DNA of 64,000 nucleotides from Colwellia sp. M166 (lineage in GTDB: Bacteria; Pseudomonadota; Gammaproteobacteria; Enterobacterales; Alteromonadaceae): NCBI RefSeq assembly GCF_024585285.1, contig NZ_CP040755.1, forward strand, positions 744,001-808,000, read 5' to 3'. How positions within the stretch are numbered: the first letter of the stretch is position 1; each line of letters opens with the position of its first letter. Under the pieces are notes generated by a model, which did no database searches, was not told the DNA's origin, and was given only the letters and a program-made list of their open reading frames with translations. The translations under genes and the position numbers were made by a program. Positions 19,089 through 27,871 of the stretch are shown piece after piece.

Positions 19089-19120
19089 AAAGGCGAATTT
19101 CAATCAATAAATTCGCCTTT
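19089..19120 (-). terminator. Intra-operon hairpin between prpC and acnD
   Basis: Perfect 12-bp arms AAAGGCGAATTT / AAATTCGCCTTT around an 8-nt loop, 30 bp before acnD. On the minus strand only TTTATC follows, so it may be a weak attenuator or an mRNA-stabilising 3' end for gntR-prpB-prpC rather than a full terminator. Confidence 0.55.
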
Positions 19121-19267
19121 ATAAATATAGTTGATTCTCAACGACGCTATTGTCTATTACAGCCAATAGACGACGAAAGTTATTGCTATTTCAAAGACAA
19201 AATATGAGCATATAAGTATATGTGATTATTTCCTGTTGCTGAAATAGCACTAAAGAGCGAGTCTTAT

Positions 19268-20395
19268 CTATCTTTTTGAGATTGCTACAACCTTACGCGG
19301 CTCTGCACCAGTATAGTCTGCTGAAGGACGAATAATACGGTTATTTTGTCGTTGTTCCATTACGTGTGCAGCCCAACCCGTTAAACGTGAACAAACAAAA
19401 ATAGGCGTAAATAACTTGGTTGGAATACCCATATAGTTATACGTTGAAGCATGGAAAAAATCAGCATTACAGAATAGTTTTTTGCTATCCCACATAAACT
19501 CTTCACAGGCAACTGAAATATCATACAGTGAAGTATCACCGTTCTTCGCGGCCAACTTCTCAGACCAAGCTTTGATAATGACATTACGTGGATCAGAGGT
19601 ACTATAAATCGCGTGTCCAAAGCCCATGATTTTTTCTTTACGCTCAAGCATACCGGCCATTTGCTCTTTAGCATCAGCAGGTGATTTGAATTTTTCAATC
19701 ATATCCATTGCGGCTTCATTAGCACCACCATGAAGTGGACCACGCAGAGTACCGATAGCACCCGTGATACAAGAGAACATATCAGACAATGTCGATGCAC
19801 ACACACGGGCGGTAAACGTCGAAGCGTTAAACTCATGCTCTGCATATAAAATTAATGACACATCCATCACTTTTTGATGTTGGGCTGATGGGCTTTTACC
19901 GTTTAACAAGCGGAGAAAGTGTCCGCCTAACGATGTCTCATCAGAAGTACAGTCAATTTCAATACCTTCATGAGAGAACTTATACCAGTAACACATAATA
20001 GCCGGGAATGCCGCTAATAAACGATTAGCTGCTTGTTGTTGTTCAGAGAAATCACTTTCTGGCTCTAAGTTACCTAAAAATGAACAACCGGTACGCATGA
20101 CATCCATTGGATGGGTTTCTTTTGGAATAAGCTTGAGTACAGCTTTTAATGCAGACGGTAAATCACGCAAGGCAAATAATTCTGCTTTATATGCTGCTAA
20201 CTCTTTTTCATTAGGCAGTTCACCGTTAAACAGTAAGTAAGCAACTTCTTCAAAGCTTGCATTGTCAGCTAAGTCAGCAATATCATAACCACAATAGGTT
20301 AAACCTGAGCCTGATTTACCTACCGTACATAACGCGGTTTCACCTGCACTTTGACCACGTAAACCTGCACCTGATAATTTTTTATCTGTCATCAT
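19268..20395 (-). CDS. prpC: 2-methylcitrate synthase
   Basis: 375 aa, citrate-synthase superfamily. Condenses propionyl-CoA with oxaloacetate. Key segments are GLTYCGYDIADLADN, the histidine-bearing GPLHGGANEAAMDM, the GFGHAIYSTSDPRN catalytic loop, and a C-terminal NRIIRPSADYTG that is common to PrpC. Two in-frame ATGs open the gene; AGAGG lies 5 or 8 nt upstream. It lies 90 bp after prpB. Confidence 0.96.
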   Translation of the reverse strand: MMTDKKLSGAGLRGQSAGETALCTVGKSGSGLTYCGYDIADLADNASFEEVAYLLFNGELPNEKELAAYKAELFALRDLPSALKAVLKLIPKETHPMDVMRTGCSFLGNLEPESDFSEQQQAANRLLAAFPAIMCYWYKFSHEGIEIDCTSDETSLGGHFLRLLNGKSPSAQHQKVMDVSLILYAEHEFNASTFTARVCASTLSDMFSCITGAIGTLRGPLHGGANEAAMDMIEKFKSPADAKEQMAGMLERKEKIMGFGHAIYSTSDPRNVIIKAWSEKLAAKNGDTSLYDISVACEEFMWDSKKLFCNADFFHASTYNYMGIPTKLFTPIFVCSRLTGWAAHVMEQRQNNRIIRPSADYTGAEPRKVVAISKR

Positions 20396-20485
20396 TCTTT
20401 CCTCTGCTATTTAACCAAAAGTACGTATCCAATACGAGATTAGGGGATAAATTAGTTATAATTGTGAATATATTTTAGCGTTTAA

Positions 20486-21376
20486 TTACTTGTTTTTTCC
20501 TTCAGAGAACAAAACATCAAGTTTTTGTTCATAATCGTGATAACCCAAGTAATCATACAAATCCATGCGAGTTTGCATATTATCTATTTGCGCTTTCTGG
20601 TCGCCGTCTTCTAACAAAGTTTTATAAACTGATTCAGCCGCTTTATTCATCGCTCGAAATGCTGATAAAGGATAAAGTACCATCGCACAGCCCCACTCAC
20701 CTAACTGCGCTTTATTCCACAGCTCTGTTTGACCAAATTCAGTGATATTAGCTAGAACAGGTATATCAAGTGCTTCAGTGAAGGCGCGATAATGCTCTTC
20801 AGTTTTAATCGCTTCAGCAAAAATGCCATCAGCACCCGCAGCAGCATAAGCTTTGGCACGTTCTAACGCGGCTTCTAGGCCTTCCTGAGCAAAGGCATCA
20901 GTACGAGCCATAATAAAGAAGTCTTTATCAATACGTGCATCAACCGCAGCTTTGATACGGTCAACCATTTCATCAATTGAAACTATTTCTTTATTTGGAC
21001 GGTGACCACAACGTTTTTGCGCGACCTGATCTTCGATATGAACGGCTGCAGCGCCGGCTTTTTCCATATCACGAATCGTTTTTGCAATATTGAATGCCCC
21101 GCCCCAACCCGTATCAATATCGACCAATAAAGGTAAACTTGATGCGCTAGTGATACGTTGAACATCAGCAATGACGTCATTCAGTGATGTCATGCCTAAA
21201 TCAGGTAAACCGTAAGAAGCATTGGCAACTCCGCCACCAGATAAGTAAATGGCTTGATGGCCTAATTGCTCAGCCATCATTGCGCAATAGGCATTAATAG
21301 TACCAACCACTTGCAGGGGTTTATTATTTACTAAAGCTTGACGAAACTTAGCGCCAGGAGATAATGAGTTAGACAT
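20486..21376 (-). CDS. prpB: 2-methylisocitrate lyase
   Basis: 296 aa, isocitrate-lyase/PEP-mutase superfamily. Cleaves 2-methylisocitrate to pyruvate and succinate. Diagnostic segments are the Mg-binding [15 protein letters not shown], the active-site loop [13 protein letters not shown] with its catalytic Cys, and [25 protein letters not shown] lies 7 nt before the ATG. First enzyme gene behind the regulator. Confidence 0.97.
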   Translation of the reverse strand: MSNSLSPGAKFRQALVNNKPLQVVGTINAYCAMMAEQLGHQAIYLSGGGVANASYGLPDLGMTSLNDVIADVQRITSASSLPLLVDIDTGWGGAFNIAKTIRDMEKAGAAAVHIEDQVAQKRCGHRPNKEIVSIDEMVDRIKAAVDARIDKDFFIMARTDAFAQEGLEAALERAKAYAAAGADGIFAEAIKTEEHYRAFTEALDIPVLANITEFGQTELWNKAQLGEWGCAMVLYPLSAFRAMNKAAESVYKTLLEDGDQKAQIDNMQTRMDLYDYLGYHDYEQKLDVLFSEGKNK

Positions 21377-21434
21377 TGCTTTATCCTTTTTTAGTTATCT
21401 ATAAGTTATAAGTAAGTTCATTTAAAGTTTACTG

Positions 21435-22115
21435 CTATTGTTGCAGAGCAATTTTATTTTCAATATTTTTACGCGACGCGGCAATATGACGTCGCATCAG
21501 CATTTCAGCTAGTTCACCGTCACGATCGGCGATGGCTTCAATAATCCGTGAATGTTCATCGAAAGCTTTCGTTGCTCGTGGACTATTCATGCCAAACTGG
21601 CAACGATACATACGTACAAGATGATAAAGTTGTCCGCATAATATATTAATCAGTTGCTGATTATGGCTACCAAGGATCACTTTATAATGGAAGTCTAAGT
21701 CACCCTCTTCTTGGTAATATGACACACCATCACGCAATGCTTTCGCACTCGCATGTTGCTTGAGCATAGCCTTCATTTCAATAATTTCATCTTCAGTCAT
21801 ATTACTCGCTGCTTGACGACATGCCATGCCTTCAAGTGCTTCTCGCACAACATAGATTTCTAACAGTCCAGCAATGGAGCATTCAACAACGCGCGAGCCG
21901 ACATTAGCTTTACGTTCGATTAAATGACACTTTTCCAAGCGATTTAATGCTTCGCGCAAAGTAGAACGACTAATTTGATAGTTTTTCGCTAACTCAGGCT
22001 CACTAATTTTACTGCCAGCTTTGATATTGCCATTAACAATGGCATGAAGTATTTGTTCAAATACTTTATCTGCAGTAGTCACCGCGGCTTGAGTTGTGGG
22101 GTTATCTAACGCCAT
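21435..22115 (-). CDS. prpR: GntR/FadR-type (FCD) regulator of the propionate operon
   Basis: 226 aa. N-terminal winged helix (KISEPELAKNYQISRSTLREALNRLE, here cited as its landmarks KISEPELAK and SRSTLREAL) and a C-terminal all-helical FCD ligand domain with metal-binding-type residues (DLDFHYKVI, then the late MLMRRHIAASRKNI). It leads prpB-prpC-acnD-prpF and is inferred to repress or autoregulate it in response to a cycle intermediate. I prefer the ATG at 22,115; a GTG 12 bp upstream is in frame but lies inside the operator sequence and has no Shine-Dalgarno. The gene symbol reflects role; it is unrelated to the sigma-54 type PrpR of enterobacteria. Confidence 0.9.
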   Translation of the reverse strand: MALDNPTTQAAVTTADKVFEQILHAIVNGNIKAGSKISEPELAKNYQISRSTLREALNRLEKCHLIERKANVGSRVVECSIAGLLEIYVVREALEGMACRQAASNMTEDEIIEMKAMLKQHASAKALRDGVSYYQEEGDLDFHYKVILGSHNQQLINILCGQLYHLVRMYRCQFGMNSPRATKAFDEHSRIIEAIADRDGELAEMLMRRHIAASRKNIENKIALQQ

Positions 22116-22117
22116 AA

Positions 22118-22127
22118 TTGTCGACAC
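22118..22127. promoter_or_regulatory. GntR operator site 1, overlapping the regulator start
   Basis: TTGTCGACAC, one mismatch from the perfect palindrome TTGTCGACAA. It abuts the regulator's translation start, suggesting autoregulation. Confidence 0.65.
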
Positions 22128-22190
22128 TTTTTATAAAGATGCCTTAATGATAGCGTCATATACTGATTAGTCAATGATAAAAACACTATA

Positions 22191-22200
22191 TTGTCGACAA
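22191..22200. promoter_or_regulatory. GntR operator site 2, perfect palindrome
   Basis: TTGTCGACAA, a perfect 10-bp palindrome 76 bp upstream of the regulator start and likely in its promoter region. FCD-type GntR proteins typically bind short palindromes of this kind. Confidence 0.7.
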
Positions 22201-22368
22201 TTATCATTATACTTTAGTTGTACATTGGATGAACTATCATGTAAAAACAAAGCTTTTCGAAAGGCAGAAATCTACTAAGCGTTTGTTAATCAGGTTAATT
22301 AAACGTACTTCTAGCGAAGCATTTACGTTTTTATCAAGGGTGAGATGAGCGTTTACATAAACAAAAAA

Positions 22369-22378
22369 GTGTCGACAA
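22369..22378. promoter_or_regulatory. GntR operator site 3, beside the SpmAB-like stop
   Basis: GTGTCGACAA, the inverse of site 1, 10 bp past the end of the upstream SpmA-SpmB-like gene and ~250 bp from the regulator start. It could support DNA looping with sites 1 and 2. Nothing else is seen in 22,128-22,387. Confidence 0.55.
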
Positions 22379-22387
22379 TCTAACTTT

Positions 22388-23617
22388 TTAGCCAAAAAAC
22401 CAATAGCAAACACCAATTGCTGCCGTAATGCCCGCGACATCAGCTATCAGGCCACAGGCCAACGCATGACGACTATAACGAATCCCCACCGAGCCAAAAT
22501 AAACCGCTAACACATAAAAAGTAGTTTCTGTAGAGCCTTGCACGATTGAAGCTAAACGGCCAGCGAATGAGTCAGCACCGTGAGTATTCATGGTTTCAAT
22601 CATCATAGCGCGTGCACCAGAGCCACTTAATGGGTTCATAAATGCCGTTGGTAACGCATCAACAAATCGACTGTCGCCATTAAAAAATAACACCATTTGT
22701 CGAATGCCGTCGACTAAAATATCTAATGCACCACTTGCCCTAAAGACTCCGATTGCGCATAACATGGCTAATAAATAAGGAATTATTTTTATGCTGGTTT
22801 CAAAGCCTTGTTTAGCCCCTTCAATAAAACTATCGTAAACATTAACCTTGCGTTTTAGTGCAAGTAAAATAAAGCTAATCAAAGTGCTAAAAATCAATAA
22901 ATTGCCCATTAATGACGATTGCTGAGCTAACAGTTCAGCACTGAGTGTGGTGAAGTAAACTGCGATGGCTCCAACCAATGCCATGCCCGTCGCGAGGTAA
23001 AGTAAGATCACCTGCTGATAAAGTTTTATTCTTTGGACAAAAGCCACGGCTAATAAACCCGCTAAGGTTGAAGCAAAAGTGGCAAGTAATATCGGAACAA
23101 AAACATCAGTAGGGTTCAACGCTCCTTGTTGAGCGCGATAAACAAAAACAGTAACCGGAAACATCGTAACCGAGGAAGTATTTAAAACCAAAAAAAGTAT
23201 TTGTGCATTTGTAGCCGTTTCTTTTTTTGGATTTAGTAGCTGTAGATCTTGCATTGCTTTTAAGCCTAAAGGCGTTGCGGCATTATCCAAACCTAAAAAG
23301 TTTGCTGACAAATTCATGGTCATTGAACCTATTGCCGGGTGTCCGCTTGGCACACCGGGCATAAGACGCACAAATAATGGCGAAATAATTTGGGCAAATT
23401 TATCTATAATGCCGGCATGCTCAGCTATTTTCATCATACCTAACCAAAAGCTTAAAATACCAATTAAGCCAATCGCTATTTCAACCGTGATCCGCGACAT
23501 ATCAAAAATAGCTTTAACGATTTCTTCAAAAATTAAAACTTGATCAAAAACCAACCATTGCAAAATGGAAGAGATAAACGCAACAAAAAAAAATCCACTC
23601 CAAATACGATTTAACAC
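22388..23617 (-). CDS. SpmA-SpmB-like fusion (nucleoside-recognition/gate domain membrane protein)
   Basis: 409 aa, at least eight TM helices, GTG start. The N-terminal half carries the SpmA-like PGVPSGHPAIGSMTMN and NFLGLDNAATPLGLKAM with NTSSVTMFPVTVF; the C-terminal half is SpmB-like (AFMNPLSGSGARAMM and GSTETTFYVLAVYFG). In Bacillus the two halves are separate spore-maturation proteins, but this fused gate-domain form occurs widely in non-sporulating proteobacteria, where the transported molecule is not established. A GntR operator lies just past its end; it may be transcribed toward the prp operon, but no terminator was found between them. Confidence 0.88.
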   Translation of the reverse strand: MLNRIWSGFFFVAFISSILQWLVFDQVLIFEEIVKAIFDMSRITVEIAIGLIGILSFWLGMMKIAEHAGIIDKFAQIISPLFVRLMPGVPSGHPAIGSMTMNLSANFLGLDNAATPLGLKAMQDLQLLNPKKETATNAQILFLVLNTSSVTMFPVTVFVYRAQQGALNPTDVFVPILLATFASTLAGLLAVAFVQRIKLYQQVILLYLATGMALVGAIAVYFTTLSAELLAQQSSLMGNLLIFSTLISFILLALKRKVNVYDSFIEGAKQGFETSIKIIPYLLAMLCAIGVFRASGALDILVDGIRQMVLFFNGDSRFVDALPTAFMNPLSGSGARAMMIETMNTHGADSFAGRLASIVQGSTETTFYVLAVYFGSVGIRYSRHALACGLIADVAGITAAIGVCYWFFG

Positions 23618-23801
23618 ACTTGTTCTCTTTTTATATTTTTACTTGCCTATCATGCTAAATATCATGACATAGATGGATATTATTACCTAACTTGTACTAA
23701 AAACATTGGGCATTAATAAATAATATCTTCTGATGACTAAAACTAGAGCTTATCAAAAAACTCACAATAATATCTTATAATTCAATAGAATAAATTAATT
23801 T

Positions 23802-23829
23802 TTGCATTTATAAAACCGTACACTACACT
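23802..23829 (+). promoter_or_regulatory. Sigma-70-like promoter for the putative sRNA
   Basis: TTGCAT at 23,802 and TACACT at 23,824 with a 16-bp spacer, predicting a start near 23,836 on the plus strand. Confidence 0.45.
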
Positions 23830-23835
23830 TAATTC

Positions 23836-24009
23836 TGAAGCTAAGTTATTAGCTTATTGCTCGCTAGCCTCTTCATTGAGGCAGTAAAATTTAGTACTCG
23901 TGTTTAATGTTAGACGTTCGATAAATTTGACAGTTTATTAGCGCAGGCTCATCTCCTTTTGAGCCGTTCCCTGAGCCCAAAACTATTCATAGTTTTGGGC
24001 CTTTTTTTT
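23836..24009 (+). ncRNA. Putative intergenic small RNA, ~174 nt
   Basis: The 405-bp gap between the SpmAB-like gene and tatD (both minus strand) ends in a strong plus-strand terminator with no plus-strand gene before it. A sigma-70-like promoter predicts a ~174-nt transcript with three stems: GCCTC/GAGGC (23,867-23,882), GGCTCA/TGAGCC (23,946-23,965) whose 8-nt loop TCTCCTTT resembles an anti-Shine-Dalgarno sequence, and the terminator. I do not recognise it as 6S, Spot 42, RyhB or GlmZ. The loop suggests a base-pairing regulator, which is inference. Confidence 0.6.
23975..24009 (+). terminator. Rho-independent terminator of the putative sRNA
   Basis: Perfect 11-bp stem (GCCCAAAACTA / TAGTTTTGGGC), TTCA loop, then C and eight T on the plus strand. 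The minus side has no T run, so it points away from being the tatD terminator. Confidence 0.88.
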
Positions 24010-24022
24010 CATCACTTAATAA

Positions 24023-24802
24023 TTAAACTTTACGTGTACGAGGAAATAAACGATGAAAGTTATCACTTGATTGCTGCGCTATTTCAGCAACAGAAGTACC
24101 TCGAATACTTGCAAGGTGCTTGGCAACCTCAACGACGTAAGCGGGTTGATTTTGTTTACCTCGGTGTGGCACTGGTGCTAAATATGGTGCATCAGTCTCA
24201 ATCAGAAATCGATCTGCAGGGACTTTTTTTGCCACTTCTCTCAATGCACTGGCGTTTTTAAATGTAACAATCCCTGAAAAAGAAATATAAAAGCCCATTG
24301 CAATTGCTTGCTCTGCCATCTCCCAACTTTCGGTAAAGCAATGTAAAATACCGCCAACATTTTCAGCTTTTTCTGCTCTTAAAATAGCTAAGGTATCAGC
24401 TTGGGCATCTCGAGTATGTATGATCAACGGTTTATTCAATTGATTAGCAACACGTACATGCTTTCGAAAAGAGTCTAGCTGTACAGTTTTAGTTTCTGGC
24501 GCATAAAAATAATCCAATCCAGTTTCACCAATCGCGACTACTCTCGGGTGTTTCGCTAACTGGCTTAGCTGCTCGGGGTCTATTTCATCATCCTGATTTA
24601 ATGGATGTGCACCACAAGTTAACCAAACATGATCATATTTTGCCGTTTTTTCTGCCATGGCAGGAAATTCTTCTATCGTGACACTGACACACAGTAAGGT
24701 ATTAACATTCTCTGCAGACGCGGCATCGATGACATTATCTAAATTATTGTCAAAATCTTCGAGTTTCAGGCGATCTAAATGACAATGGGAATCTATAAAC
24801 AC
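24023..24802 (-). CDS. tatD: TatD-family metal-dependent DNase/hydrolase
   Basis: 259 aa. TIM-barrel metal-dependent hydrolase of the TatD family; E. coli relatives are 3'-5' exonucleases. Metal ligands are visible in DSHCHLDRL at the N-terminus, IGETGLDYFYAPE, IHTRDAQ, LHCFTES and LIETDAPYLAPVPHRGKQN. GTG start with GGAG upstream. It closes the fab-to-holB cluster, matching the E. coli position of ycfH. Confidence 0.93.
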   Translation of the reverse strand: MFIDSHCHLDRLKLEDFDNNLDNVIDAASAENVNTLLCVSVTIEEFPAMAEKTAKYDHVWLTCGAHPLNQDDEIDPEQLSQLAKHPRVVAIGETGLDYFYAPETKTVQLDSFRKHVRVANQLNKPLIIHTRDAQADTLAILRAEKAENVGGILHCFTESWEMAEQAIAMGFYISFSGIVTFKNASALREVAKKVPADRFLIETDAPYLAPVPHRGKQNQPAYVVEVAKHLASIRGTSVAEIAQQSSDNFHRLFPRTRKV

Positions 24803-24862
24803 AGGGGTTACTCCGCACGAATGTGCTTGTATTATTATTAATGAATTTCTTTTACGCTAATC

Positions 24863-25189
24863 TTACATTGATAAGGTTGGCTCTGAAGAGTTAAGCAAAC
24901 GCCCTATCAATTTGTCAATTTGATTACGGACATTATCCGGATCTTCAACAAAACTGACACCGATACCAGCCGGTGTTCCATTTTGCGCGCCAATAGGGGT
25001 TATCCAAGAAACCTTACCTTTAATCTCTGAGGGCTCTAAAGAGTCTGGCAAAGTAACAGTTAAATTAATATCTGTTGCTAGCTCAAATTGCTCGGTCGTA
25101 CGAATAAATAAGCCACCGTGCTTCATAAATGGCATATATGACTGATATAAATCACGATCCGAAATAAATTCAAGTGTAATATTTTCCAA
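24863..25189 (-). CDS. pilZ: PilZ-domain protein (type IV pilus assembly PilZ type)
   Basis: 108 aa. I place the start at TTG 25,189 (MENITLEFISDRDLY), which has GAGGA 7 nt upstream and falls just after the holB stop; the longer frame would overlap holB. The fold shows YMPFMKHGGLFIRTT, LTVTLPDSLE, KGKVSWITP and GIGVSFVED. It lacks the RxxxR motif of c-di-GMP-binding PilZ domains, consistent with the pilus-biogenesis PilZ class found after holB in Pseudomonas and relatives, which does not bind c-di-GMP strongly. Confidence 0.87.
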   Translation of the reverse strand: MENITLEFISDRDLYQSYMPFMKHGGLFIRTTEQFELATDINLTVTLPDSLEPSEIKGKVSWITPIGAQNGTPAGIGVSFVEDPDNVRNQIDKLIGRLLNSSEPTLSM

Positions 25190-25199
25190 AATTGTTCCT

Positions 25200-26138
25200 C
25201 TATTTCTGGCCGCTATTTTGTATAGCAAAGCAAATATCGGCTAAGAGTTTCTCACTTAAAAACTGTCGATTTACTTGCACTAATGTTTTCAGTTTAGTAT
25301 TGGCAGCTTGGGCTAAACTATAAATTTGCCATAACTGCTGTTTATTGAGTGTGCTATCAGACGCTGCGATTTTCCAGCCCGACTGTTCACGCATCAAATC
25401 AACCAATACTTTTTCTAACCAGCGAAAACTATCAGTATGTCCAGCTAAAGTCACAAGTACTTCGGCTCGGCATTGATATGCAGATAGATATTGCACAACC
25501 TGAGCACGAAACTCGTTATAAGCAACCGCCGCACCTTCATCAGTTAATTCATTAAGGTGAGTTAAATTAACAAAAGCATCATCACCTTGCTTATTAAATT
25601 CAGCCAAAAGCTTTTCACCTACTGGCGGACGTACTTCAATACGCTGACAGCGGCTTATAATAGTGGGTAATAAAAGATCACTACGATCGGTTGTTAAAAT
25701 TATAAAACTATTTGATGTTGGCTCTTCTAATGTTTTTAATAAGGCATTAGCTGCTGAAATGGTCATCTGATCAGCATGATTAACTAACGCTGTTTTCGCT
25801 TGACCTATGTGTGCAGTTTTCTCAAAAAATTGACTTAGTTTACGTATTGCATCAACACCGATAGTGCTCTTATCACTAATGATACTCAAGTGATCAGGAT
25901 AACTCGAGCTCAAAAATAGTTTACACGTTTTACACTGACCACAAGGCTGAATAATAAGTTGCTCGTGACCAACATTTTCTTGATGTAGCGCTTGACACAA
26001 CAGGACATTAATAAGCCAATCTGCAAGCTTTTCTTGTCCAGCATTTGGTACCCCTGCAAATAATAAGGCATGAGGCAGCTTACTTGCCAAAATTTGCCTA
26101 GACAATTGCTGTTGAATATTAAGCAACCAAGTATTCAT
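25200..26138 (-). CDS. holB: DNA polymerase III delta-prime subunit
   Basis: 312 aa clamp-loader subunit. The N-terminal AAA+-like domain shows PHALLFAGVPNAGQEKLADW with a degenerate P-loop as expected for delta-prime, a zinc module CGQCKTCKLF, and the SRC motif in TIISRCQRIEVR. ALLKTLEEPTSN is strongly conserved. Stop-start gap to tmk is 3 bp. Slightly shorter than the E. coli 334 aa. Confidence 0.95.
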   Translation of the reverse strand: MNTWLLNIQQQLSRQILASKLPHALLFAGVPNAGQEKLADWLINVLLCQALHQENVGHEQLIIQPCGQCKTCKLFLSSSYPDHLSIISDKSTIGVDAIRKLSQFFEKTAHIGQAKTALVNHADQMTISAANALLKTLEEPTSNSFIILTTDRSDLLLPTIISRCQRIEVRPPVGEKLLAEFNKQGDDAFVNLTHLNELTDEGAAVAYNEFRAQVVQYLSAYQCRAEVLVTLAGHTDSFRWLEKVLVDLMREQSGWKIAASDSTLNKQQLWQIYSLAQAANTKLKTLVQVNRQFLSEKLLADICFAIQNSGQK

Positions 26139-26141
26139 TAA

Positions 26142-26777
26142 TTAATCTTCTTTGCGAGATATAAAAGCTTCAACGCTTTTGGCTACATCACTATGTACAG
26201 CCTGCATGGCTTGACTGGCATCTATAATATCGGTGCTTTCTGACGCCGTTGCTAATGTAAGATACTTGTTTCGAACGCGCTGAAAGAATTCTATTTTTTC
26301 TAATTCAATACGGTCTAATTCGCCTCGGGCTTGTGCACGCGCTAAACCTAACTCTGGTGCAATGTCTAAATAGAGTGTTAAGTCAGGGGTAAACCCCTTT
26401 AACGTGACGTCTGCAATAGCATTCATTACCTTGTCATCAAATTGCCGTCCTCCTCCCTGATATGCGCGCGATGATAAGTCATGACGGTCACCGATCACCC
26501 ATGTACCTTGCGCTAAAGCTGGCAAAATTCTATTGGCCATTAACTGGCTGCGGCTTGCATACATCAAAAATAGTTCAGTTTCTTGTGTTAACTCTTCATC
26601 ATGACTTGCTGATTTTACAATATCACGTAAAGCTTCAGCTAACGGCGTACCACCAGGCTCTCGTGTTTTTATAAAAGCAATATTATGCTTTTGCAATACA
26701 GCTTCGATAACATTAATAGCTGAGGACTTACCAGCGCCTTCAATTCCTTCGACAACAATAAACTTGCCTTTATTCAT
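26142..26777 (-). CDS. tmk: Thymidylate kinase
   Basis: 211 aa. Phosphorylates dTMP to dTDP. P-loop VEGIEGAGKSSAI, the DR[YH] region IGDRHDLSSRAYQGGGRQ, and the lid region RAQARGELDRIE are all present. KTREPGGTPLAEALRD is typical of the family. It lies between mltG and holB, as in most gammaproteobacteria. Confidence 0.97.
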   Translation of the reverse strand: MNKGKFIVVEGIEGAGKSSAINVIEAVLQKHNIAFIKTREPGGTPLAEALRDIVKSASHDEELTQETELFLMYASRSQLMANRILPALAQGTWVIGDRHDLSSRAYQGGGRQFDDKVMNAIADVTLKGFTPDLTLYLDIAPELGLARAQARGELDRIELEKIEFFQRVRNKYLTLATASESTDIIDASQAMQAVHSDVAKSVEAFISRKED

Positions 26778-26825
26778 TTTAAACTTCCATAATACAATAT
26801 ATTAAATTTCTTGTGCCGCTTTAAG

Positions 26826-27863
26826 TCACTTCTTGTTGCGCTGATACTTAGTAACAGCACGGTTATGATCGGCCAAATTCGTTGAAAAAATATGTTCGCC
26901 GGCACCATTACTGACAAAGTATAAATAGTGGCTTAACTCCGGATTTAAAGCCGCTTGTAATGCTTGCGCGCCTGGCAAAGCTATCGGTGTTGGCGGTAAA
27001 CCTTTTATCTTATAGGTGTTATAAGCTGTTTTTTCACGTAAATGTGCATAAGTAATATCTCCTTGGTAACGATCACCTAAGCCATAAATGACGGTTGGAT
27101 CGGTTTGAAGGCGCATTTTCTTATGTAAACGGTTAATAAAAACGGATGCAATACGTGGGTGCTCTGCGTGCTTACCACTTTCTTTTTCAATAATTGATGC
27201 CATGATCAACGCTTGATAAGGTGAAGTATAAGGCAAGTCAGTGGCTCTATTGTGCCACAACTCATCCAGGGTCTTGCGCATTTTTTTATGCGCTCTGTCA
27301 ATAATATCAATATCGGCTGTATTTTTGGTAAAGGCATAAGTGTCAGGAAAAAGCCAACCTTCAGGGTTAGCTTGCTTAATTGACAATTTTTTCGCAATAG
27401 CCGCTATCGATAAATTAGCCAGTTGGTGACTGATATCAGGATGTTGTGCTAATTGTGCTAGTACTTGCTTAAACGTAGTACCTTCAATAAAGGTAATAGA
27501 AAATTGATGTTCCTTACCTGAAACAACGACTTTAAGTAGCTCGATAATCGGCATATTTGCCTGTACTTGATAAGTACCTGACTTTATTTCACTGTGCTCA
27601 GAATTAAATATAATATAACTGCGTAACCAAAAACGACTCTCTAGCCAACCTTTAGTGACTAACTGTGTTGAGAAAGCATTAAATGACGTACCCGGTTTAA
27701 TGGTAATAAAAGCGACTTGCTCTACGGCTAATGGTTGCTGAACCTTGAGTTGGGCAGTGATAAAGAGCCCAACAACAGCTAAAATACTTAACATTATCAC
27801 CAGTGTTAAGGTGATAAGTGATTTTCTAACCATTAAGGGCAAACTAAGCAGTTTATTTATCAT
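26826..27863 (-). CDS. mltG: Endolytic peptidoglycan transglycosylase
   Basis: 345 aa from ATG 27,863. A longer frame begins 30 bp upstream inside pabC; I chose the start just past the pabC stop, although neither has a strong ribosome-binding site. One N-terminal TM anchor (SLITLTLVIMLSILAVVGLF) then a periplasmic domain. YceG/MltG hallmarks are EGWLFPDTYAFTK, the catalytic Glu in ALIMASIIEKESG, RLQTDPTVIYGLGD and PPTPIALPGAQALQAAL. It cuts nascent glycan strands within the membrane-proximal zone. Confidence 0.94.
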   Translation of the reverse strand: MINKLLSLPLMVRKSLITLTLVIMLSILAVVGLFITAQLKVQQPLAVEQVAFITIKPGTSFNAFSTQLVTKGWLESRFWLRSYIIFNSEHSEIKSGTYQVQANMPIIELLKVVVSGKEHQFSITFIEGTTFKQVLAQLAQHPDISHQLANLSIAAIAKKLSIKQANPEGWLFPDTYAFTKNTADIDIIDRAHKKMRKTLDELWHNRATDLPYTSPYQALIMASIIEKESGKHAEHPRIASVFINRLHKKMRLQTDPTVIYGLGDRYQGDITYAHLREKTAYNTYKIKGLPPTPIALPGAQALQAALNPELSHYLYFVSNGAGEHIFSTNLADHNRAVTKYQRNKK

Positions 27864-27871
27864 TTTGTCTT

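Noticed and set aside
22237-22440. 67-codon minus-strand frame overlapping the SpmAB-like 3' end
   Set aside because: It overlaps a clear gene in another frame, covers a GntR operator, and lacks any start signal.
23836-24009. 6S, Spot 42 or GlmY/GlmZ RNA identity for the putative sRNA
   Set aside because: No match by eye to the conserved parts of these RNAs; kept as an unnamed candidate.
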